DNA from: Providencia stuartii | GTDB taxonomy: Bacteria > Pseudomonadota > Gammaproteobacteria > Enterobacterales > Enterobacteriaceae | DNA length: 64,000 bases | Reading direction: 5' to 3' | NCBI GenBank assembly: GCA_900455155.1 | Contig: UGUC01000002.1 | Coordinates: 1,054,001-1,118,000 of the forward strand | Part shown: one piece after another, positions 11,376 through 21,366 of the stretch | Numbering within the stretch: the stretch's first letter is position 1 | Layout of the letters: each line of letters opens with the position of its first letter | Made by a program: the position numbers and the translations under genes | The notes under the pieces: model-generated | The model's input: the letters and a program-made list of their open reading frames with translations, nothing else | Database searches by the model: none | Told to the model about the DNA's origin: nothing

Positions 11376-12192
11376 TTAAACAAGTTGTTCTTCAACGCGA
11401 TATCTATTGGCAATATTCAACCTCATCCGTTTAAATTGGCTTGGGGTCATTGTCGTCATTTCTTTAAATTTCCGACAAAATGCACTGTGATCAGCATAAG
11501 CACATTTTATGGATATTTCAGTAATCGAATAATCTTCTTCGAGTAATTCAATCGCATGTTCAAGACGTTTTTTTTGAATATATTGTTGGGGAGTTATGTG
11601 GAATATGGCTTTAAATTGGCGATTTAGTTGGGATAAAGACAAGCCCGATATATCTGCAAGAGTGGTTATTTTTTATTGGCATATCAAAGTGTTCGCTAAT
11701 AAATTGTTCCACCTGACCCAACTGCTTGTTTAATTTTTGACTGACCGACTTGACATCTTGCAAATCTACCGAAATCCCAGCCACACCAATCACTTGGTTA
11801 TGCGTATTGAAGATAGGAACTTTGGTTGTGACGCACCAACCTAATATGCCTGCTTTATATAAATGCAATTCTAATTTGTTAATGACGCTGATCTTTTTTT
11901 GCATCACCAGATAATCCTGAGAGCTATAACTGCGACCTAACTCATGATGAAAAATATCTTCGGCTCGCTTCCCAATGACATCGTTAGTCGTAGCCATTTT
12001 ACAGCGTTTGGCTAGGTTCTCATTAGCAAGAAGATATTTGGCATTACGATCTTTAACAAAAAAAGTGACATTCGGTAATGTGTTAATTAATGGCATGACC
12101 AGCCCGAGGTGATTTAAAAGTATTTCAATATTATCAACGGGAAACAGCATATTTTCCTGACTAATTAATAGCAGCTTATTTAAATTAATCAT
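11376..12192 (-). pseudogene. PAS-domain AraC family transcriptional regulator, frameshifted
   Basis: The N-terminal half is a PAS-type sensor domain (LPNVTFFVKDRNAKYLLAN, then GWCVTTKVPIFNTHNQVIGV). The C-terminal half is an AraC DNA-binding domain with two helix-turn-helix units (SLSQLNRQFKAIFHITPQQY and ISIKCAYADHSAFCRKFKE). One extra base in the T6 run at 11669-11674 breaks the frame; removing it reads MPIKITTLADISGLSLSQLN and gives 271 residues. There is no signal or membrane helix, so it should sense a cytoplasmic ligand. It is divergent from the hydroxyproline operon, 151 bases from the epimerase ATG, so I infer it activates that operon in response to hydroxyproline or a breakdown product. 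The inducer is not shown by the sequence. Confidence 0.82.
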
Positions 12193-12343
12193 GCGGCCTC
12201 CAACAAGTTCAACAAATATGATTAGTTCTCTGAAATATTTTTATATTGTGCCGAATTGCGCATCAGTGAGCACGAAAGATATCAAGATCCTTTAACAAAA
12301 ATCAAGCATTCTGTTAACAATTAAAGTGAGCAGAGGATGCAAT

Positions 12344-13294
12344 ATGCACAAGCGCTATACACAAATTGAGGTAATTGATTCACATACGGCGGGTGAACCA
12401 ACTCGATTAGTTATTGATGGTTTTCCTGATCTTGGTAATGGCTCTATGGCATCTCGTTTACAGCGTTTAAGGCACGAGCATGACCTATGGCGTACCACCA
12501 CCATATTAGAGCCACGAGGCAGTGACATTTTAGTCGGTGCGCTACTTTGCAAACCTCAAAATCCACAAGCCACTGCGGGCGTCATCTTTTTTAATAACGA
12601 AGGATATTTAGGCATGTGTGGGCATGGCACGATTGGCCTTATTGCTTCGTTAGCTTACCTAGGAAAAATGACGGTTGGCGAACATACCATTGAAACGCCA
12701 GTGGGTGATGTTCAGGCGACATTGCACCCAGACGGCAGTGTCAGTATCCAAAATGTTTACTCTTATCGCTACCGCAAATCGGTCGCGGTGAAGGTTCCTG
12801 ACGTGGGAATGGTGACGGGGGATATTGCTTGGGGAGGAAATTGGTTCTTTCTGGTTGAGCAATCACCGGTAGAGATCCATCACCGCAATACCAAGGCGTT
12901 GACTGAAACGTGCTTAAAAATAAAAGCGGCCTTAGTTGAACAACATATTTATGGCAAAGATGACCAAGAAATTGACCACATTGAACTTTTTGCTGCGTCT
13001 TCACAGGCCGATAGCCAAAGTTTTGTGTTATGCCCCGGAGGGGCTTATGACCGTTCACCTTGTGGAACAGGCACGAGTGCCAAACTCGCGTGTTTAGCCG
13101 CTGATGGCAAGTTAAACGAAGGGGCAATTTGGCGTCAAGCGAGTGTCATCGGTAGCCAATTTGAAGCCAGTTATCTCTGGGCTGATGGGAATGGCATTAT
13201 CCCAACCATTCGAGGTACGGCCTATATCAGTGGGCGTAATACCTTGCTTATCGATGAAACCGATCCATTTCGTTGGGGGATCACGGTGTCGTGA
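12344..13294 (+). CDS. 4-hydroxyproline 2-epimerase (proline racemase family)
   Basis: Proline racemase-family enzyme of 316 residues. Both catalytic cysteines are present: MCGHGTIG at about residue 88-95 and [11 protein letters not shown] at about 230-240. Having two cysteines marks racemases or epimerases; the 3-hydroxyproline dehydratases of the family have a threonine at the first position. In this gene context it most likely converts trans-4-hydroxy-L-proline to cis-4-hydroxy-D-proline. A proline racemase activity cannot be excluded from sequence. I chose the ATG at 12344, preceded by AGAGGA, over the upstream GTG at 12326. It is the first gene of the catabolic operon and the only enzyme gene in it with an undisturbed frame. 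Confidence 0.88.
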   Translation: MHKRYTQIEVIDSHTAGEPTRLVIDGFPDLGNGSMASRLQRLRHEHDLWRTTTILEPRGSDILVGALLCKPQNPQATAGVIFFNNEGYLGMCGHGTIGLIASLAYLGKMTVGEHTIETPVGDVQATLHPDGSVSIQNVYSYRYRKSVAVKVPDVGMVTGDIAWGGNWFFLVEQSPVEIHHRNTKALTETCLKIKAALVEQHIYGKDDQEIDHIELFAASSQADSQSFVLCPGGAYDRSPCGTGTSAKLACLAADGKLNEGAIWRQASVIGSQFEASYLWADGNGIIPTIRGTAYISGRNTLLIDETDPFRWGITVS

Positions 13295-13303
13295 GAGATT
13301 GAT

Positions 13304-14551
13304 ATGGATAAGAAACGTTCAGTGATTGTTATCGGTGGCGGCATTATTGGCTTAAGTATCGCGCTAACATTACAAGCGGATGGAACAGATGTTTTGCTGG
13401 TCGAAAAAGAGCAGGTCGGCGCTGGAGCATCAATGGGGAATGCTGGACATATCGCGACGGAGCAAGTTTTCCCTGTAGCTGACCCATCAATTTTAAAATC
13501 GATTCCTGCGATGTTGTTTGATCCTCTAGGGGCACTGCGTCTCGATTGGCGTTATTTATTGCCATTGACGCCTTGGTTACTACGTTTGTTGGGAAATATG
13601 CGACATAAACCCTTTCAACGTATTCATCATGCGTTATCCACAATTAATGGTGCATCACTGGCTGCGTGGCAAACGTTCAGCGATGACTGGCAACTGGCAG
13701 ATCTTGTAAAAATTCAAGGTTCACTGCTGGTGGCAGAGAGGGAAGCTTCCTATGAAAAACTGCAAAAGCAAGGTGAGTACCTCAACTCCATAGGAGTGAA
13801 AAATCAACTATTAACTCAGGCACAACTATTGGCACGAGAGCCTGCTTTGGCTGGTAATCAATTAGGTGGGCTTTATTACCCAGATACGGGGCATGTCGTA
13901 GATCTCAATGCACTACATACTCAATTAACAAATCACTTTTTGAGATTGGGGGGGGGAGTTACTTTCTCAGTGTGAAGTTACGGGCATTCATACCACTTCA
14001 GGTAATACAGTGCGCCTGACAACCTCACAAGGACAATTGGCGGCGCAGCGAGTAGTGATTTCAGGAGGCGCATTTTCTAAATCATTGGTCAAGATGGTTT
14101 GCCGCATACGTGTTCCACTTGAAACAGAGCGTGGCTATCACCTTATGTTGCCTAAAGAGGCAAGTAGGTTAAGCGTTCCTGTTTCAAGTATCGATAGGCG
14201 CTTTATCATGACGCCCATGAAAGGTGGATTGCGCCTTGCGGGTACGGTTGAATATGCGGGATTGAAACGTCCAGCCAATATGCAACGTGCTCGACACTTT
14301 ATTCCTCTAGCTGATCCATGCTTAACACACCGCTAAATAGCGAGCAAGCAACTGAATGGATGGGATTTAGACCGACTCTCTCAGATTCGTTGCCAGTGAT
14401 TGATAAAAAAGGACCTTATATTTTTGCCTTTGGTCATCAACACTTAGGTCTAACTCAAGCGGCCATCACGGCAAAAATTGTACATAGCTTATTCAAAGAA
14501 CAGCCGACACCGATCGATTGTTCACCTTATTCCATTGAACGATTTATATAA
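13304..14551 (+). pseudogene. FAD-dependent D-amino-acid oxidoreductase (hydroxyproline dehydrogenase), two frameshifts
   Basis: DadA-like flavoprotein. The N-terminus shows the dinucleotide fold GGGIIGLSIALTLQ and the following acidic residue in VLLVEKEQVGAGAS. The C-terminal part has the typical GFRPTLSDSLPVI and GHQHLGLTQA. An extra base in the G9 run at 13948-13956 shifts the frame after LRLGG. One missing base near 14316 shifts it back before MLNTPLNSEQ. Restored length is about 415 residues, normal for DadA-type enzymes. By context it should oxidise cis-4-hydroxy-D-proline to 1-pyrroline-4-hydroxy-2-carboxylate, passing electrons to the respiratory chain. It starts 10 bases after the epimerase gene. 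Confidence 0.85.
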
Positions 14552-14569
14552 AAGTTAAGGAGATTTCAC

Positions 14570-15432
14570 ATGAATTTTCACGGCATTATTGTTCCAATTG
14601 TGACGCCATTTCACAGTGATTTTTCATTAAATGTTAGTGGGCTAGCACAATTAACTGAAACCTTAATTGAGCAAGGTGTATCAGGACTTGTTGTGTGTGG
14701 CACGACTGGGGAGTATTACGCATTAAACGAGAAAGAGCGTGAAGTGGTGCTGACTACCGTGAGTAAAGTCGCCAAAGGGCGAGTTACCTTGATTGCAGGG
14801 ATTAATGACCTATCGACAGAAGGGCGATTAAGCGTGCAGAGCAAGCGGTTTCATTAGGTTATGAAGGCTTGATGTTAGCACCGCCACCATACAGTTTACC
14901 GGATCAGCAAGGGGTAATTGCGCATTATGAGCAGGTTGCTTCAGCAACACCATTACCCATCATCATGTATAACTTCCCTGCGCGTATTGGGATCGAAATC
15001 GAATACGACACTGTCATACACCTATCTAAGGTGAAAAATATTGTCGCGATTAAAGAAAGTAGTGGTGATTTCAGCCGAGCGCTACGTTTATTACAAACTC
15101 AATTCGACAATTTTGAGGTGATTTGTGGCTGTGATGATCAGCCTGTCGATTTCTTTTTTTGGGGCGCGAAAAGTTGGATTGCGGGGCTGGAAATGTATTC
15201 CCAGCAGAGCAAGTGGCAATTTATCAGGCCGCACAGCAAGGGGGATTGGTCTACGGCGAAACGGATCATGTCAGAAATTTACCCTGCAATTTATTCGATG
15301 GAATCTGGGGATTATAACCAAAAAGCCAAAGCGGGTTGTATCAAGGGTACTGTCGATGTTGGGCCAGTTAGAATGCCACTTTCCAATATTTCACCGCAAC
15401 AACAACGTGAATTTCTCGCCTTGATAAAATAA
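14570..15432 (+). pseudogene. DapA-family pyrroline-4-hydroxy-2-carboxylate deaminase, three indels
   Basis: Class I aldolase of the DapA/N-acetylneuraminate lyase family. The Schiff-base lysine is in AIKESSGDFSR and the catalytic tyrosine in MYNFPARIG; CGTTGEYYALN is the usual substrate loop. By context it should deaminate and dehydrate 1-pyrroline-4-hydroxy-2-carboxylate to 2-oxoglutarate semialdehyde. One base is missing near 14822-14824, ending the frame at SKRFH. A second, hidden pair (a base missing in GGGG at 15183-15186 and one extra in G5 at 15240-15244) misreads about 20 residues as LEMYSQQSKW. The neighbouring frame gives the family-like GNVFPAEQVAIYQAAQQG. Corrected length is about 287 residues. 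Confidence 0.83.
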
Positions 15433-15443
15433 GGAAAAACGCC

Positions 15444-16929
15444 ATGAAAGTGACCAAAGAAGCAGTATTTGAGCGAGCTCGTTCAGGTTTATTGTGGGCG
15501 GGTAACTTGATAGAAAACTACCAAGGGAGCAATGAAAAATTAGAAACCAGAACGCCTATTGATGACAGCATTATTGGATTTATTGCCGATGGTGATGCTC
15601 AAGATGTCGATGCCGCAGTTTCAGTGGCAAGAAAAACCTTTAGTGATGGCTGTTGGCAAGGTTTGTCGCCGCAAGAGCGCAAACAAGTCATGCTGCGTTG
15701 GGCACAGTTGATTGAGTTACATCAGGAAGAGCTTGCTGCATTAGATTGTGTTGATGCGGGTAAGCCAATCACAGAATGCTTAAATACAGATATGCCAGCG
15801 ACCATTGAAACTTTTTTATTGGTATGCCGAAGCACTGGACAAAATGTTTGGAAAAGTTGCGCCGACAGGTCATCAGGCGTTGGGGTTGATTGTACATGAA
15901 CCCATAGGTGTTGTGGGGGTTGTTTTACCGTGGAATTTCCCCGCACAAATGTTTGCATGGAAAGTTGCTCCAGCGTTAGCTGCGGGGAACTCAGTGATTG
16001 TAAAGCCCGCGGAGCTGACCTCATTGAGTGCTTACCGAATGGTTGAATTGGCTTATGAAGCTGGGGTGCCAAAAGGTGCTCTGAGCTTAATTTGCGGATT
16101 AGGGGAAAAAGTGGGTGAGGCGATAGGTCGACATAGGGATATCGATATTGTCTCTTTTACCGGTTCGACTGAGGTGGGGCGGTTATTCCTTAAATACTCT
16201 GCTGAAAGTAACTTAAAAGAGATCGTGTTGGAATGTGGCGGGAAAGCCCGCAAGTGGTCTTTGAAGATGCCGATCTTGATGCTGCTGTGCCTCATATTCT
16301 ATCAGCCGCTTTCTGGAATATGAGTGAAAATTGCAGTTGCGGCTCTCGCCTAATTGTTCATGAAAGTATCCGTCAAAAGCTATTAGATAAACTCGTTGCA
16401 GCATTAGCCGAGTGGAAAGTTGGTGATCCCATGGATGAAACTGTCTCCATTTGGGCCAATGGTTGAAAAAGCTCACTTTGAGAAAGTGAAGTCATTTATT
16501 GATCTTTCTGTGAAACAGGGCGCAAACATTGTTGCAGGTGGAAAAATCCACAGTGAAATGGGCAGTGGTTGGTACATTGAGCCGACAATATTCGATAACG
16601 TCACTCCAGAGATGTCATTATTCCAAAATGAGGTTTTTGGACCCTTACTTGCCGTGTCAACGTTCGCAACAGAAGAAGAAGCGATTGCCCTCGCTAATAA
16701 TACACACTATGGGTTAGCGGCCTCATTCTATAGTCAAAATGTCCATCGAGTGATGAAAGTTGCTCGGCAAATTAATGCAGGCACAGTGTCGGTGAATGGA
16801 TTTAGTGAAGGTAATATCACGACGCCTTTTGGTGGCTTTAAGCAGTCAGGCTTTGGCGGCAAAGATAACGGATTAGAAGCTTTCGAACAATATACTCAAA
16901 CAAAAGTCATTTGGATGATTAATCATTAA
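15444..16929 (+). pseudogene. NAD(P)-dependent aldehyde dehydrogenase (2-oxoglutarate semialdehyde), three frameshifts
   Basis: Aldehyde dehydrogenase superfamily protein. Visible landmarks are VLPWNFP, the nucleotide site SFTGSTEVG, the glutamate region LECGGKSPQ, the catalytic cysteine in ENCSCGSR and the C-terminal PFGGFKQSGFG. Three indels break it: an extra T in T6 at 15812-15817, a missing A near 16243-16245, and an extra T at 16450-16452. Restored length is 494 residues, typical of the family. In this operon it should oxidise 2-oxoglutarate semialdehyde to 2-oxoglutarate, completing hydroxyproline breakdown. By sequence alone it could equally be a PuuC-like broad-range enzyme. It starts 11 bases after the deaminase gene, and a strong terminator follows. 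Confidence 0.85.
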
Positions 16930-16938
16930 TTTATTCAC

Positions 16939-16970
16939 AACCTGAACAGCGTTAAGTTCAGGTTTTTTTT
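16939..16970 (+). terminator. Intrinsic terminator after the aldehyde dehydrogenase gene
   Basis: Nine-base perfect stem (AACCTGAAC / GTTCAGGTT) with an eight-base loop, running straight into T8. It separates the enzyme genes from the symporter gene, which has its own short leader. Confidence 0.88.
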
Positions 16971-17012
16971 ATCCCTACAAATACATAATGACAATAACGA
17001 AGGAGTACTCAT

Positions 17013-18516
17013 ATGGAAGCCATCGTTAACACACTCGTTGGATACATTTGGGGCAACGCATTAGTGATTTTATCGCTCGGTGTCGGGCTCTATTTTACAT
17101 TAGCTACACGCGGTGTTCAGTTTCGCTATTTGATTAAAATGGTCTGTTTGCTCAAAGAAAATAAATCATCAAAAGAGGGCATATCTTCATTCCAAGCTTT
17201 TTGTCTTGCGCTATCAGGGCGGGTAGGTGTAGGTAATATTGCTGGTGTGGCTACTGCCATTGCGGCGGGCGGGCCAGGGGCGATATTTTGGATGGTAGTG
17301 ATGGGGCTTTTAGGTGGTGCTAGCGCATTTATTGAATCGACACTCGCTCAGATCTATAAGCAACGCTCCGATGGGCAATACCGAGGTGGCTCGCCTTACT
17401 ATATCGAAAAAGGGTTAAAACTAAAGCCATTTGCGATTATTGTCGCTGCTGTGATCTGTCTATCTTACGGTGTGTTAGTGCCGGGGATCCAAGCGAATAC
17501 CATTGCTGACTCTTTCCAAACGTCTTTCAACATTCCGCCTATCGTTACAGGTGTGATTATTACCTTATTGATGGCGTGGTTGATTTTCGGCGGTGTTAAG
17601 CGTATTGCCAGTGCTGCCGATAAAATCGTTCCTCTGATGGCGGTCGCTTATATTGTCATGATGGTGATAATTTTAGGTAGCCATTATGACAAAGTACCTG
17701 CCATGTTTAGCCTAATCTTTCGGAGCGCTTTAGGGATGGATGCCGTTTTTTGGTGGCATCGTCGGTACCGCGGTTTCGTGGGGTGTTCGACGCGCTGTAT
17801 TTTCTAATGTCGCGGGTGCGGGGGAGGCCACGTTTAGTTCGGCGGCGGCTGAAGTGAGTCATCCGGCGAAGCAGGGGTTGATTCAAGCGTTCTCAATCTA
17901 TATTGATACTCTTGTGGTGTGCACGGCTTCAGGGCTCATGATCCTAGTCACCAATATGTACAATGTTTTTCCCGATGGAGGAGCAACGGCGCTGATTGAA
18001 CATGTCCCGGGAGTGGCTGCAGGAACTGCGTGGACACAAATGGCCGTCTCAACAGTATTTGAATCAACGGGCTCTGGTTTTGTCTCAATTGCCGTGTTTT
18101 TATTCGCATTTACCACCTTGATGGCATATTACTATATCGCAGAGACAACCATTGTTTATCTAGACCGTCAACTCAAATATCCCATTCTCAAGTTGGTCCT
18201 AAAAATGGTCTTTTTGCTTATTCTGTTTATGGGGAGTGTGCAGTCCGTTAGCATGATGTGGAGCCTTGGTGATATTGGGTTTGGTAGTATGAGTTATCTT
18301 AACTTAATCGCGATAGTCTTTTTATCTAAGCCAGCACTTCGCGCACTACGTGACTATGAACGCCAAGAAAAATTGGGAATCGATCCGGTTTTCGACCCGA
18401 AAGTCGCGGGCGTTGAAAATGCACAATTATGGGAAGAGATCAGTCGCGAATATCAATCGCAAACACAATCACCACAACATAAACAGATTGGAAAATTAAC
18501 CGAAGAGCAGGAATAA
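17013..18516 (+). pseudogene. AGCS family sodium/alanine-type symporter, frameshifted
   Basis: Amino acid carrier of the alanine or glycine:cation symporter family, with about ten to eleven membrane helices. Typical segments are ALSGRVGVGNIAGVATAIAA, FWMVVMGLLGGASAFIESTL and SNVAGAGEATFSSAAAEVSH. An extra T in the T6 run at 17746-17751 breaks the frame after GMDAVF; removing it reads GMDAVFGGIVGTAVSWG and gives 500 residues. The ATG at 17013 follows GAAGGAG. Its place directly after the hydroxyproline enzymes suggests that it imports hydroxyproline or proline with sodium, though known family members mainly carry alanine and glycine. It lies behind a terminator, so expression may depend on read-through or its own promoter. 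Confidence 0.85.
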
Positions 18517-18544
18517 CATAAGAGGGCATTGATTTGATTAAAAA

Positions 18545-18632
18545 TGGCGGTGAGGGAGGGATTCGAACCCTCGATACGTTGCCGTATACACACTTTCCAG
18601 GCGTGCTCCTTCAGCCTCTCGGACACCTCACC
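18545..18632 (-). tRNA. tRNA-Ser (anticodon GGA)
   Basis: On the minus strand an 88-base tRNA begins GGTGAGGTGTCCGAGAGG and ends with an encoded CCA. The anticodon loop CTGGAAA carries GGA, which reads UCC and UCU serine codons. The long variable arm typical of serine tRNAs is seen, with GTATACGGCAACGTATC forming its hairpin, and the T-arm GGGTTCGAATCCC is canonical. In E. coli serX sits in the same place beside ghrA. Serine tRNAs of this kind are common island integration sites; its 3' end faces the hydroxyproline cluster. Confidence 0.97.
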
Positions 18633-18950
18633 GTATTTTTAAATGCAGGTTGCTAACAAACGATATAACTTGTGTTGCAACGGGGCGCTACTATAGGGAA
18701 AAGCCGGGCTTGCGTCAACTCCCTATTTGCGCTTTTTACAGTTTTACTGCTTGTTTAGTTAAATATAAAACAATTTGGTTATTATCTAATCTTGAATGGT
18801 GAATCTGTGATCGACTTAAACTTCAAGTATTAATTATAAAATTCGTTAGCGGCTTAACAAAATGCTCATCATAACATTCATCAACCGTTGTATTCGCTTG
18901 AAAATGAGACATTTTCGGCACACTCTGTTGTAAACATAAGAGGAGTTGTC

Positions 18951-19892
18951 ATGAATATTCTATTTTATCATCCATTTTTTGATGCTAATGAGTGGATCGA
19001 CGGCATGAAAGCTAGACTTCCACAAGCCAATATTCGTCAATGGGTTAGGGGCGATAAACAAAGTGCCGATTATGCTATGGTTTGGCTCCCTCCTTATGAA
19101 TGTCTAGCAGGGCGAAAAGATCTGAAAGGTATATTTGCGTTGGGGGCGGGTGTTGACGCCATTTTGAAGCAAGAGCATGAGAACCCAGGAACATTACCTG
19201 CTGGCGTGCCTTTAATGCGCTTAGAAGACACGGGCATGGCATTACAAATGGAAGAGTATGCGATGGCGAAAGTCCTCTATTACTTTCGTCGAATGGATGA
19301 ATACCGCCAATTTCAATCGCAACGTCAATGGAAACCGTTGCCAGCCTATCGCCATGATGAGTTTGTCGTCGGGGTAATGGGGGCTGGCGCATTGGGGCAA
19401 GCGGTGGCTAAAAGGCTCGTGGAATTTGGTTTTCATGTGAGAACGTGGAGCCGAAGCGCAAAACAGCTCAACAACGTAAAGAGCTATTATGGACAAGAAC
19501 AGCTAGGGGCGTTTCTGCAAGGTACACGGGTGATTATTAATTTATTGCCAAGTACCCCCCAAACAGTCGGAATTTTGAATCAAAGCTTATTTAGTCAGTT
19601 ACAAAAAAATGCCTTTATTATTAACCTTGCTCGTGGCTCGCATCTTATTGAACAAGACTTATTGGCAGCATTAGAGTCGGGGCAAGTTGCAGGTGCCTCT
19701 TTGGACGTATTTGCCAGTGAACCTTTACCACAAATGCATCCTTTTTGGACACACCCGCGCGTTGCGATTACACCCCATATTGCCGCGATTACACTACCGC
19801 AAGAAGCGATGGACATGATCAGCAGCAATATTCAACGCATTGAAAATGGGCAAACACCTGTCGGGATTGTTGATATGCAACGCGGTTATTAA
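18951..19892 (+). CDS. ghrA: Glyoxylate/hydroxypyruvate reductase A
   Basis: D-2-hydroxyacid dehydrogenase that reduces glyoxylate to glycolate and hydroxypyruvate to glycerate with NADPH in the cytoplasm. The 313-residue protein matches E. coli GhrA in length and sequence. The nucleotide-binding glycines are in VGVMGAGALGQAVAKRL, followed by the arginine of RTWSRS expected for NADP preference. Catalytic residues lie in NLARGSHL (Arg), the glutamate region SEPLPQ and the histidine in ITPHIAAIT. I chose the ATG at 18951 because AGAGGAG sits just upstream. In E. coli ycdX and ycdY follow; here only ycdY does. Confidence 0.95.
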   Translation: MNILFYHPFFDANEWIDGMKARLPQANIRQWVRGDKQSADYAMVWLPPYECLAGRKDLKGIFALGAGVDAILKQEHENPGTLPAGVPLMRLEDTGMALQMEEYAMAKVLYYFRRMDEYRQFQSQRQWKPLPAYRHDEFVVGVMGAGALGQAVAKRLVEFGFHVRTWSRSAKQLNNVKSYYGQEQLGAFLQGTRVIINLLPSTPQTVGILNQSLFSQLQKNAFIINLARGSHLIEQDLLAALESGQVAGASLDVFASEPLPQMHPFWTHPRVAITPHIAAITLPQEAMDMISSNIQRIENGQTPVGIVDMQRGY

Positions 19893-20040
19893 GGTATACT
19901 TATTTTATTTCAGGTTGCAGCTTGGTTGATGGCACTGCTTTATATTCTTCATGCCATCATTTCTTATCCTTGCTGCGCCTCAAATGACTTAGAGTATGCT
20001 GGTGATAAGCCACCGTATAATGCGAAAACAGGAACCTGAC

Positions 20041-20586
20041 ATGAACGAATTTTCGATCGTCTGCCGTATTTTGGGAACACTCTTTCAGCGCTCCCCCGAT
20101 GATAGTGTGGTAAAGCCATTACTGGATATGATAGCCCAAGATAAATTAAAGGCATCTTGGCCATTGGAGCAAGATGAGTATTGGGCGCGCATGGCAAAAT
20201 CGGTTGATATGGCAGCGATTACCGCCGACTATCAAACGTTATTTGGTGGAGAAACACCTGCGGTTTCGGTGTTTGCCCATGATTATGATGATGAAATCGC
20301 GGAAGCGGAAATCCGTGAATTTCTTGTTGAGAGGGGGATGGCTCTGACAAACGCGAGAACCGATGCCTTTGGTGCGCTCTTATTGGCGGCATCTTGGCTT
20401 GAGGATCAAGCGGCAGAAGATGAAACAGCGGCGCAAATTGAGCTATTTGATAGCTTTATATTGAGTTGGTATGGTGCATTTCTAGGCAAAATGGAAGCTC
20501 ATGCGACAACGGCATTTTATCGTACGCTGGCGCAAATTGCGCGTGATGCAGTGATTGCATTACGTGATGAATTAGAGTCAGAGTGA
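20041..20586 (+). CDS. ycdY: TorD-family chaperone YcdY
   Basis: A 181-residue, all-helical cytoplasmic protein that aligns end to end with E. coli YcdY (shared stretches include MNEFSI, WPLEQDE, LLLAASWLEDQ and GAFLGKMEAHATT). YcdY belongs to the TorD/DmsD chaperone family and has been described as promoting the activity of the YcdX phosphatase. That partner gene normally lies directly upstream but is absent from this window; the 148 bases after ghrA are non-coding. Either ycdX lies elsewhere or YcdY has another client here. The ATG at 20041 gives the expected N-terminus. Confidence 0.9.
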   Translation: MNEFSIVCRILGTLFQRSPDDSVVKPLLDMIAQDKLKASWPLEQDEYWARMAKSVDMAAITADYQTLFGGETPAVSVFAHDYDDEIAEAEIREFLVERGMALTNARTDAFGALLLAASWLEDQAAEDETAAQIELFDSFILSWYGAFLGKMEAHATTAFYRTLAQIARDAVIALRDELESE

Positions 20587-20743
20587 CAGCGTCACTTTTG
20601 GTGTAATAAAATCCGCCTCTAAGCGAACCTTGTCAATGTAAATTGGCTATCAGAAAAACGAGGTAAGCCACTTAAGAGGTTTTTGTATTGGTATTAAGTA
20701 TAACGCGTAGCATTTTGATAAACGGGTATATAGGTAGATAAAG

Positions 20744-20773
20744 AAAAGGCAACGTCTAAAAACGTTGCCTTTT
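20744..20773. terminator. Bidirectional terminator between ycdY and yceB
   Basis: Twelve-base perfect stem AAAAGGCAACGT / ACGTTGCCTTTT with a six-base loop. A- and T-rich flanks on both sides allow termination of the convergent ycdY and yceB transcripts. Confidence 0.88.
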
Positions 20774-20805
20774 GTGCTGTTTTCAATCGAAAATTTTTAT
20801 GGATG

Positions 20806-21366
20806 TTAGTCAACTAAAGGAATAACGAGCTTGCCTGGTTTGATTTCAAGCCCTTTTGCTAATTTTTTAGCCGTTGCCTCAGCTGCACTATTTTCTGGAT
20901 TCAACACATAAACCGGTTGTGTCTCAAAAAAGGTTTCTAATGAACTGTTGAGGTATGGGATCACGGCAGCAATAGCGGTATCCATACTCTCAGGAGTGAC
21001 AGTGTATTGGCTGATGTTCAGCTCTTTTAAGTAAATGGCGCCTGCTTGAGCGTCAAAATAAGGGCGAGCCGTTAGGGTAAGCGCTATTTTGGCCTCGGCT
21101 TTACCTAATAAAGTATCTAAGTTGACTGCGGCATCCCCCGTTAAGGCGATTTTCCCCGGCTCACTGCGACCAATTTCTGATTTCAAGTTGGTTAATTGGA
21201 TGTCTGCATCCGCGACGCCAGAAATACCAACTTTATTGTTATATTTAACTTTATTTGCAAGATACTGATTAACCGTATTTTCGCTAATCGAAAATTCAGT
21301 AAGTTGGCTACAGCCAGTGAGTAAAGTCAAACAGCCAATCAGAGCCGCCAATATAAATTGTTTCAT
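20806..21366 (-). CDS. yceB: YceB family lipoprotein
   Basis: A 186-residue lipoprotein matching E. coli YceB. The signal peptide ends in a lipobox, LLTGCSQL, so the cysteine at about residue 19 should be lipidated. The residue after it is serine, which favours sorting to the outer membrane. The mature part resembles the SMP-like DUF1439 fold and contains the conserved GVADADIQLTNL and KKLAKGLEIKPGKLVIP. The function is not established; the fold suggests lipid binding. I chose the ATG at 21366 with AGGAG seven bases upstream over the GTG two codons earlier. It converges on ycdY across a shared terminator. Confidence 0.92.
   Translation of the reverse strand: MKQFILAALIGCLTLLTGCSQLTEFSISENTVNQYLANKVKYNNKVGISGVADADIQLTNLKSEIGRSEPGKIALTGDAAVNLDTLLGKAEAKIALTLTARPYFDAQAGAIYLKELNISQYTVTPESMDTAIAAVIPYLNSSLETFFETQPVYVLNPENSAAEATAKKLAKGLEIKPGKLVIPLVD

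Noticed and set aside
13948-13956. G9 run as a phase-variation tract in the hydroxyproline dehydrogenase gene
   Set aside because: The gene has a second indel outside any long run, and its neighbours have the same kind of defects. Catabolic enzymes are not typical contingency genes; error is more likely.
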